Assembly: GCA_013002475.1 (NCBI GenBank)
Contig: JABDJM010000429.1
Location: 1 to 7,202 of the forward strand
DNA: 7,202 nt
Origin: Saprospiraceae bacterium
GTDB lineage: Bacteria > Bacteroidota > Bacteroidia > Chitinophagales > Saprospiraceae
Direction of reading: 5' to 3'
Positions 1 through 4,793 of the stretch are shown here, in pieces. Numbering within the stretch: the first letter of the stretch is position 1; each line of letters opens with the position of its first letter. The position numbers and the translations under genes are program-made. The notes under the pieces were generated by a model. The model was not told the DNA's origin. It searched no databases and worked only from the letters and a program-made list of their open reading frames with translations.

Positions 1-302
1 ATGATGATCTGGCGGATGACCACCGCCACGATCCCCAGGACAAGGCCAATATTGGCAATGTTGGATCCGATCACATTGCCAATCACAATCTCGGATTGAC
101 CAGCAAAAACAGAGGCTAAACTGGTAGCAAGCTCTGGAAGTGAGGTCCCGAATGCCACAATTGTGATCCCGATAACAAAAGGAGAGATCCCAAAGGACCG
201 GCCTATGGCCTCTGCGGAGTCGATAAACCAATCCGAGGCCTTAAGCAGGACGGCCAGGGCACCGACAAAAAGAGCAATATTGAGCAGCAGAGGTCCTGAC
301 AT
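1..302 (-). CDS. Calcium/sodium antiporter, CaCA family (5' part only)
   Basis: This is the N-terminal 100 residues of an inner-membrane cation/Ca2+ exchanger; the rest lies beyond the left edge of the window. What is visible is the complete first alpha repeat of the CaCA superfamily: a first hydrophobic helix (about residues 5-20), then GTSLPEL at 52-58, with Glu57 at the position of the ion-binding glutamate, and GNVIGSN at 75-81 followed by NIGLVLG. This resembles the prokaryotic YrbG/NCX_Mj type. Such proteins normally have about 310-330 residues and two inverted alpha repeats. The ATG at 300-302 is the first start after an in-frame stop (330-332). It lies 20 nt after a -7 promoter element on the same strand. 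It is divergent from tatC. Family assignment is secure; which ions it exchanges is inferred from the family. Confidence 0.93.
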   Translation of the reverse strand, partial: MSGPLLLNIALFVGALAVLLKASDWFIDSAEAIGRSFGISPFVIGITIVAFGTSLPELATSLASVFAGQSEIVIGNVIGSNIANIGLVLGIVAVVIRQII

Positions 303-321
303 AGTCTTCAGATTGAAAGCC

Positions 322-329
322 CAAAAGTA
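322..329 (-). promoter_or_regulatory. Bacteroidota-type -7 element for the antiporter gene
   Basis: On the minus strand this reads TACTTTTG, an exact match to the Bacteroidota -7 consensus TAnnTTTG, with the antiporter ATG 20 nt downstream. A TTTG -33 element is not evident at the usual spacing of about 19 bp, so the match rests on the -7 box and its position. The same 8-mer precedes tatC and the repeat protein. Confidence 0.6.
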
Positions 330-337
330 TCACTTTT
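323..337. repeat. Small inverted repeat over the antiporter -7 element
   Basis: AAAAGT-ATC-ACTTTT is a perfect 6-bp inverted repeat with a 3-bp centre. It overlaps most of the antiporter -7 box (322-329). Its placement fits an operator or a start-site hairpin, but the arms are short and AT-rich and could arise by chance. Confidence 0.3.
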
Positions 338-365
338 CGCTTTTACCCTTTTTCCCTTTCGGCAG

Positions 366-456
366 AAACCTTTTACAAGCAGATAAAACCCTTCTTTGTA
401 AGATCTCATCTTAAAAGAACTGGCGAATAAACCTTTTAAACGCCTCCCTAAAAGGT
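366..456. promoter_or_regulatory. Three ACCTTTTA boxes between two divergent promoters
   Basis: The 10-mer AAACCTTTTA occurs at 366-375 and again at 429-438. The complement of its core, TAAAAGGT, occurs at 449-456. The second and third copies form an 8-bp inverted repeat with a 10-bp spacer (431-456) that ends 7 bp before the tatC -7 element. The first copy lies upstream of the antiporter promoter on the other strand. The layout resembles a shared operator for the divergent pair. The binding protein is unknown, and the function is inferred only from repetition and position. Confidence 0.35.
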
Positions 457-463
457 GAATTTG

Positions 464-471
464 TACTTTTG
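464..471 (+). promoter_or_regulatory. Bacteroidota-type -7 element for tatC
   Basis: TACTTTTG matches TAnnTTTG exactly and lies 17 nt before the tatC ATG, which implies a leader of only about ten nucleotides. There is no clear TTTG at -33; the sequence at that spacing is GC-rich. The short leader and the lack of a purine-rich Shine-Dalgarno sequence are normal for this phylum. Confidence 0.6.
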
Positions 472-488
472 CCACACAAATTTTTAAT

Positions 489-1322
489 ATGCCGCTGGAC
501 CAGGTGGATGTAGATAAGATCGGAGCACCGGAGAAGGAAATGTCCTTCCTGGATCACCTCGAAGAATTGAGGTGGCACCTGGTCAGGTCTATTTCGGCGG
601 TGGTCGTTTTTGCGATCATAGTTTTCGCTTCAGGTAGTAAGTTCTTTGAGTACGTGATTTTTGCTCCTATGAAGCCTGAATTTCCAACTTACCGGCTTTT
701 GTGTTCTATAAGTGAGTTTGTTTGTATGCAGCCCCCAGAGTTGGAGCTGATATCAGTCATTTTTGGGGGGGAGTTTATCGTCCACTTGAAGGTGTCCCTT
801 CAGGTCGGGCTTATAATGGCTTTTCCATACTTCTTTTGGGAGATCTGGAAATTTGTCAAGCCTGCCTTATATGAAAAGGAACAAAAAGTCACCAAGGGGG
901 TGGTCCTGGTTTCCTCTGGCCTTTTCCTAACCGGAGTGCTATTCGGATATTACGTCATTGCTCCCTTCGCGATCACTTTTTTGGGAAGCTATGATGTGGG
1001 TGCTACCAACTCCCCGAGCCTTACCTCTTATGTGAGTTATCTCACTATGTTCACCATCCCTACAGGTATCGTTTTTCAAATGCCGCTGGTGATCTTCTTT
1101 TTAAGTAAACTGGGGATCGTTACTCCGGAATTATTAAGGACCTACAGAAAGCATGCATTTGTCCTTTTGTTAATCCTCTCTGCGATCATCACCCCTCCGG
1201 ATGCCATTACACAGCTTTTAATTTGCTTCCCTTTATATGGTCTGTATGAAATCAGCATTCGAGTAAGTGCACGTGTCCAAAAAAATCAAATGAAAAAGGA
1301 ACTTCAAAAAGTCGATGCCTGA
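489..1322 (+). CDS. tatC: Sec-independent protein translocase subunit TatC
   Basis: TatC is the multi-spanning inner-membrane receptor of the Tat pathway; it binds twin-arginine signal peptides and, with TatA, exports folded proteins. The 277 residues show six hydrophobic segments and the family landmarks: the N-terminal HLEELR motif with Glu26 (E. coli Glu15), Pro60 in the first periplasmic loop, WKFVKPALYEKE with Phe122 and Glu131 (E. coli Phe94 and Glu103), and TPPD with Asp238 and Gln242 (E. coli Asp211 and Gln215). The first periplasmic loop carries an extra stretch (about residues 62-90) with two cysteines, Cys72 and Cys79. Gln197 stands where E. coli has Glu170. The ATG at 489 follows a -7 promoter element; Met18 (540) is a possible shorter start. 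The end overlaps the next gene by 8 bp, so the two are probably co-transcribed and translationally coupled. No tatA is present in the window. Confidence 0.96.
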   Translation: MPLDQVDVDKIGAPEKEMSFLDHLEELRWHLVRSISAVVVFAIIVFASGSKFFEYVIFAPMKPEFPTYRLLCSISEFVCMQPPELELISVIFGGEFIVHLKVSLQVGLIMAFPYFFWEIWKFVKPALYEKEQKVTKGVVLVSSGLFLTGVLFGYYVIAPFAITFLGSYDVGATNSPSLTSYVSYLTMFTIPTGIVFQMPLVIFFLSKLGIVTPELLRTYRKHAFVLLLILSAIITPPDAITQLLICFPLYGLYEISIRVSARVQKNQMKKELQKVDA

Positions 1323-1782
1323 TATGCAAAGGATATCCACTAATGCGACGCTCATTTTGAAATTTTTCATACCCACTGTATGGATAACCTTCTTTGGGGC
1401 CGTAACTATCGCCGCATTTCTTACCAAAGGAACTTTTTATGGTATACCGGAGGGGCCCTTTAAGGCAATCGTGTTTGCCTTTTTTGCCATCGGTTTCTTA
1501 TTCCTTTGGTGGGCAGTGCTGCGACTTAAAAGAATGGAGATCGATGAGGAGTATGTCTATGTAACCAATTATTTCAAAACCTATAGGTACCCTTTTTCCA
1601 GTGTTGAAAAACTAAACCTCAAGGATTTTAAATTTTTCAAAACTCTGGAGGTCCAATTAAAAGAACCCGGTTCCTTTGGTGAATCCATGACCTGTGTGAT
1701 CAGCGAGAAACTGTTTTTCGAATACATGCAGGAACATCCCAAGGTAGCTTTTGCTCTTGGCTACCGACCCTTCGATTCTTAA
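1315..1782 (+). CDS. Two-helix membrane protein with PH-like C-terminal domain
   Basis: I do not recognise a named family. The 155 residues have two strongly hydrophobic segments (about 12-36 and 49-70). A soluble tail of about 85 residues follows, whose alternating pattern (MEIDEEYVYVTNYFKTYRYP, then a predicted strand series and a final helix) resembles the bacterial PH-like domains found after paired membrane helices. The likely topology is a helical hairpin in the inner membrane with the tail in the cytoplasm. The ATG at 1315 overlaps the end of tatC; Met4 (1324), just past the tatC stop, is an equally plausible start. The overlap suggests coupled expression with TatC, but a role in Tat transport is only a guess from position. 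The stop codon TAA (1780-1782) overlaps the stop of the convergent porX gene. Confidence 0.8.
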   Translation: MPDMQRISTNATLILKFFIPTVWITFFGAVTIAAFLTKGTFYGIPEGPFKAIVFAFFAIGFLFLWWAVLRLKRMEIDEEYVYVTNYFKTYRYPFSSVEKLNLKDFKFFKTLEVQLKEPGSFGESMTCVISEKLFFEYMQEHPKVAFALGYRPFDS

Positions 1783-3335
1783 CGAGAACTCAATAGTATT
1801 ACCGGGCAAACTATTTCTTCCAGGGAGATACCTCCATGCTGAAATGTATTGCGGTAATAATTATGGTAATGGTTATAGTTATTAGGGTACAAGAAGAATT
1901 TGTCTTCCTTGGCAAAAATGAAGGTTGAACTTACATTCGGTCTTGGTAATCCGACTTTGTGCGGATCCCTGAAATCGAGCACATCCTTTTTCTCGTAATT
2001 GAGATTTCTCCCAACCTTATATCTGAGGTTAGCGGTGGTTTCACGGTCACCGATGACCTTAGAGGGTGTCTTCACCCTGATGGTACCATGGTCTGTAGTG
2101 ATGATCAATCGTACCTTCCGCTCTGCAAGTTTTTGCAGAGCTCCCCATAAGGGTGAATGTAAAAACCAGGACCGCGTTAGACTCCGGTAAGCTTTCTCAT
2201 CTCCGGCCAACTCTTTAAGCACCTCCATCTCTGTTCGTGCATGCGAGAGCATGTCAATGAAGTTGTAGACGATGACACTGAAATCATTGTTCAAGAAATT
2301 CAGGGCCCTGTCCAAAAGTTGTTTTCCTAAAGCCACATTGGTGACCTTCAGGTAGTCAAACCGAACTGGTTTTCGGATCGTTCTTTTGATCTGTTCTCCC
2401 AGTAATTCCTTTTCGAATTGATTTTTCCCACCCTTCTCATTATCGTTCAGCCACCATTGCGGGTGTTTCTTTTGGATCTCAGCTGGCATAAGACCAGAGA
2501 AAATTGAATTCCTGCTGTATTGAGTTGAGGTCGGCAGAATACTATAGAAATAATCCTCCTCCTCTACGCGAAACAATTCCGATATGATGGGCTCAATGAT
2601 CTTCCATTGATCATATCGAAGGTTGTCCAGCAGTAACATGATGGTTGGCACCTTTTCATCGAGATGAGGGAAGACCTTCTTCCTCATGAGGTTATTGCTC
2701 ATTATGGGAGCATCTTCATCCCCATTCACCCAATCTTCATAGTTCCTTACCACAAATTTTGAAAACTCCGCATTAGCCTCAGTTTTTTGCATAGCCAGGA
2801 TCTCCCCCATTTGATCTGTGCTGCTTTGGTCGAGCCTGAGTTCCCACTTCACGATCCTTTTATACACATCAAACCAACCAGGGACATCCGGACCGGAGTT
2901 GATCTCCATTAAAATGGATCTGAATTCCTGTTGGTAATCTGTGGTAGTTTTTTCCCTGACCAATCTTTTATTGTCGATGATCTTTTTCAGGGTCATGAGG
3001 ATCTGGTTTGGATGGACTGGCTTTATCAGATAGTCAGATATCTCCGAGCCAATGGCTTCCTCCATCACATTTTCCTCCTCATTTTTTGTGATCATGACCA
3101 CGGGTAAAAGCGGATTATCAGCTTTTATCCGGGACAAAGTTTCCAGGCCGGTGAGTCCTGGCATAGACTCATCCAGAAACACAACATCAATATCATTATT
3201 CTCCTGGCATTCTTCAATGGCATCATGGCCATTCGTAACGGTCACTACATCGTATCCTTTTCCCTCCAAAAAAAGCATTTGTGGCTTCAGCAAGTCGATC
3301 TCATCATCTGCCCAGAGGATCTTGATATTTTCCAT
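1779..3335 (-). CDS. porX: PorX: response regulator with PglZ/phosphatase-like domain (type IX secretion control)
   Basis: PorX is the cytoplasmic regulator which, with the sensor kinase PorY, controls type IX secretion genes and interacts with the secretion machinery and the sigma factor SigP in Porphyromonas gingivalis. Residues 1-120 form a receiver domain with the acidic pocket Asp10/Asp11, phospho-acceptor Asp55, Thr83 and Lys105. A helical linker follows to about 210. Residues 220-518 form an alkaline-phosphatase-superfamily (PglZ-type) domain. Its expected metal and catalytic residues are present: Asp237 in LLLDNLRYDQW, nucleophile Thr271 in LPTSTQYSRN, Asp361 and His365 in FIDMLSHART, Asp415-His416 in TTDHGT, and His500 in FQHGG. 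The family member studied has zinc-dependent phosphodiesterase activity on oligonucleotides, so this one is probably active. At 518 residues it is full length. There is no DNA-binding domain, as is normal for PorX. It is divergent from the HD gene; porY is not in the window. Confidence 0.95.
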   Translation of the reverse strand: MENIKILWADDEIDLLKPQMLFLEGKGYDVVTVTNGHDAIEECQENNDIDVVFLDESMPGLTGLETLSRIKADNPLLPVVMITKNEEENVMEEAIGSEISDYLIKPVHPNQILMTLKKIIDNKRLVREKTTTDYQQEFRSILMEINSGPDVPGWFDVYKRIVKWELRLDQSSTDQMGEILAMQKTEANAEFSKFVVRNYEDWVNGDEDAPIMSNNLMRKKVFPHLDEKVPTIMLLLDNLRYDQWKIIEPIISELFRVEEEDYFYSILPTSTQYSRNSIFSGLMPAEIQKKHPQWWLNDNEKGGKNQFEKELLGEQIKRTIRKPVRFDYLKVTNVALGKQLLDRALNFLNNDFSVIVYNFIDMLSHARTEMEVLKELAGDEKAYRSLTRSWFLHSPLWGALQKLAERKVRLIITTDHGTIRVKTPSKVIGDRETTANLRYKVGRNLNYEKKDVLDFRDPHKVGLPRPNVSSTFIFAKEDKFFLYPNNYNHYHNYYRNTFQHGGISLEEIVCPVILLSSR

Positions 3336-3473
3336 TCGCGTTGGTTTGTTTGTACCTTGGGGCGTTCACGGGAGCCCAAAAGGGGTGCAATTGTAATAAC
3401 AAAGTTTGTGAAAATAAGGTTTGAGGGCGAGTACAAAGAACGCCAAGTGTAGGACCGATATTCTTAAGAGATC
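3336..3473. promoter_or_regulatory. Divergent control region of porX and the HD gene
   Basis: These 138 bp must hold promoters for both flanking genes, yet neither strand has an exact TAnnTTTG element, unlike the three other leaders in the window. The nearest on the plus strand is AAGGTTTG at 3416-3423, one mismatch from consensus; a second TTTG lies at 3405-3408. On the minus strand the best is TACAATTG, also one mismatch. No convincing inverted repeat is seen. The promoters here may be weaker or may use another sigma factor. Confidence 0.3.
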
Positions 3474-4673
3474 ATGATACGGGGAAAAAAAATATTCAAC
3501 GATCCGGTTTATGGGTTTATCAGCGTCCCATATGGGGTTTTGTTTGATATAATCGAGCATCCCTATTTCCAACGGCTAAGAAGAATCCGACAAGTAGGAT
3601 TGACTGATATCGTATATCCCGGAGCCTTGCATACCCGATACTCTCATGCCCTCGGAGCCTTTCACCTGATGAACCAGGCTATACAGACCCTGAGAATGAA
3701 GGGTGTCGACATCACCCCCCAGGAAGAGGAAGCTGTTTGTGTGGCCATCCTGCTGCATGATATAGGTCATGGCCCAATCTCTCATGCTTTAGAATTTAAG
3801 ATCGTCCCAAAGCACCATGAAGAGATCTCAGCCCTTCTTATGAATACCCTGAATGAGGAATTCGGGGGTCGGCTCACATTGGCCTTGCGCATTTTTAGTG
3901 GAGATTATCCCAAACAGTTTTTATCCCAACTGGTTTCGGGTCAACTGGATATGGACAGGATGGATTATTTGAACAGGGATAGTTTTTTCACGGGGGTTTC
4001 TGAAGGAGTGATTGGCTATCATCGGATCATCAAAATGTTGAATGTGTTTGAGGGAAGGCTGGTTGTTGAAGAAAAGGGTCTCTATTCAATCGAAAAATTT
4101 CTTGTTGCCCGCAGACTAATGTACTGGCAGGTTTACTTGCACAAAACGGTCCTTTCGGCCGAGCAGATGCTATCCAGAGCAGTAGCCCGGGCCAGGGATC
4201 TACTCTCAAAAGGAGTGGAAATTCCTATGAGTGAAAATCTTGCCTTTTTCCTTAAATCCGAGGATGCAAGCCTAATTCCGGGTTGGGTGGACCGATATGC
4301 CCGTCTTGACGACACTGACATAATGTATAGTTTAAAATTATGGGTCAATTCTTCTGACCTGGTGCTCAAGCGATTAGCAGAAGGACTCATCGATCGGAGG
4401 CTTTTTAAATGTGAACTTAGAAACGAACCTATCCCCGAAAAAGATATTGCAATTAGGCGATCAGAGGTTCAAAAAAATTGGGCATTTCCAGAGGAGGATC
4501 TCAAATATTTGGTCTTTACCGGAATTGAGTCCAACAATGCTTATAACATAAAAAATGCGGAAATAGAAATATTGATGAAAAGCGGTGTGGCTAAAGCCTT
4601 TAGCGAGGTTGTGGATCATAGCCTCGACCCTAAAATAATCAAGCGTTATTATTTATGTTATCCAAAAAATTAG
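3474..4673 (+). CDS. HD-domain phosphohydrolase (SAMHD1/dNTPase-like)
   Basis: This is a 399-residue member of the HD superfamily, metal-dependent phosphohydrolases whose best-known relatives are deoxynucleotide triphosphohydrolases such as SAMHD1. The metal-binding set is complete: His58 in HTRYSHALG, His95-Asp96 in LLHDIGHGPISH, and Asp161 in QLDMDRMDYLNRD. Arg55 and Tyr165 match SAMHD1 residues that line the substrate pocket. The N-terminal IFNDPVYGFI and EHPYFQRLRRIRQ motifs are also typical of this subgroup. The C-terminal half is helical with no recognised extra domain. Its length fits the flavobacterial family. It is cytoplasmic, with no signal peptide. It is divergent from porX, a pairing I recall as common in flavobacteria. 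Substrate is not readable from the sequence: dNTPs are the first guess and other nucleotides are possible. No terminator hairpin follows the stop codon. Confidence 0.9.
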   Translation: MIRGKKIFNDPVYGFISVPYGVLFDIIEHPYFQRLRRIRQVGLTDIVYPGALHTRYSHALGAFHLMNQAIQTLRMKGVDITPQEEEAVCVAILLHDIGHGPISHALEFKIVPKHHEEISALLMNTLNEEFGGRLTLALRIFSGDYPKQFLSQLVSGQLDMDRMDYLNRDSFFTGVSEGVIGYHRIIKMLNVFEGRLVVEEKGLYSIEKFLVARRLMYWQVYLHKTVLSAEQMLSRAVARARDLLSKGVEIPMSENLAFFLKSEDASLIPGWVDRYARLDDTDIMYSLKLWVNSSDLVLKRLAEGLIDRRLFKCELRNEPIPEKDIAIRRSEVQKNWAFPEEDLKYLVFTGIESNNAYNIKNAEIEILMKSGVAKAFSEVVDHSLDPKIIKRYYLCYPKN

Positions 4674-4684
4674 CTTTACTTTTG
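4654..4684 (+). promoter_or_regulatory. Promoter for the repeat protein: -33-like TATG and -7 TACTTTTG
   Basis: TACTTTTG at 4677-4684 matches the Bacteroidota -7 consensus exactly. TATG at 4654-4657 differs from the TTTG -33 box at one base, with a 19-bp spacer, the best-supported pairing in the window. The promoter begins inside the last codons of the HD gene. Transcription from here would give a leader of about 100 nt before the ATG at 4794, much longer than the tatC and antiporter leaders. Confidence 0.6.
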
Positions 4685-4743
4685 CCCGCAGAAGAATCAT
4701 TCTATTGATCTCGGAATATAGCCAAAGACAACAATCTGTAAAA

Positions 4744-4757
4744 GTGCAATTCTGCAC
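4744..4757 (+). repeat. Short inverted repeat in the repeat-protein leader
   Basis: GTGCA-ATTC-TGCAC can form a perfect 5-bp stem with a 4-nt loop in the middle of the leader between the 4677 promoter and the 4794 start codon. It lies 36 nt before the ATG. It could be an RNA hairpin or a small operator for a start-proximal promoter. A further odd palindrome, AGAATcATTCT, sits at 4693-4703 near the predicted transcription start. Neither matches a riboswitch class I know. Confidence 0.3.
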
Positions 4758-4793
4758 GCCAATTTTGTTAACTCTAAACCAATATTTTCTATT

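Noticed and set aside
163..414. 83-codon open frame on the plus strand over the antiporter start and the spacer
   Set aside because: It is antisense to clear CaCA family sequence, its own protein has no recognisable feature, and it runs through the divergent promoter region.
1959..2190. Two overlapping 63-codon plus-strand frames inside porX
   Set aside because: Both are antisense to conserved parts of the PorX phosphatase domain and show no protein features of their own.
1779..3335. PglZ-type domain as a sign of a BREX or Pgl phage-defence locus
   Set aside because: The domain is fused to an N-terminal receiver domain in the PorX arrangement, and none of the BREX or Pgl partner genes are nearby.
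4133..4390. 85-codon minus-strand frame inside the HD gene
   Set aside because: It is antisense to a full-length HD-family protein, has no promoter element and no recognisable product.
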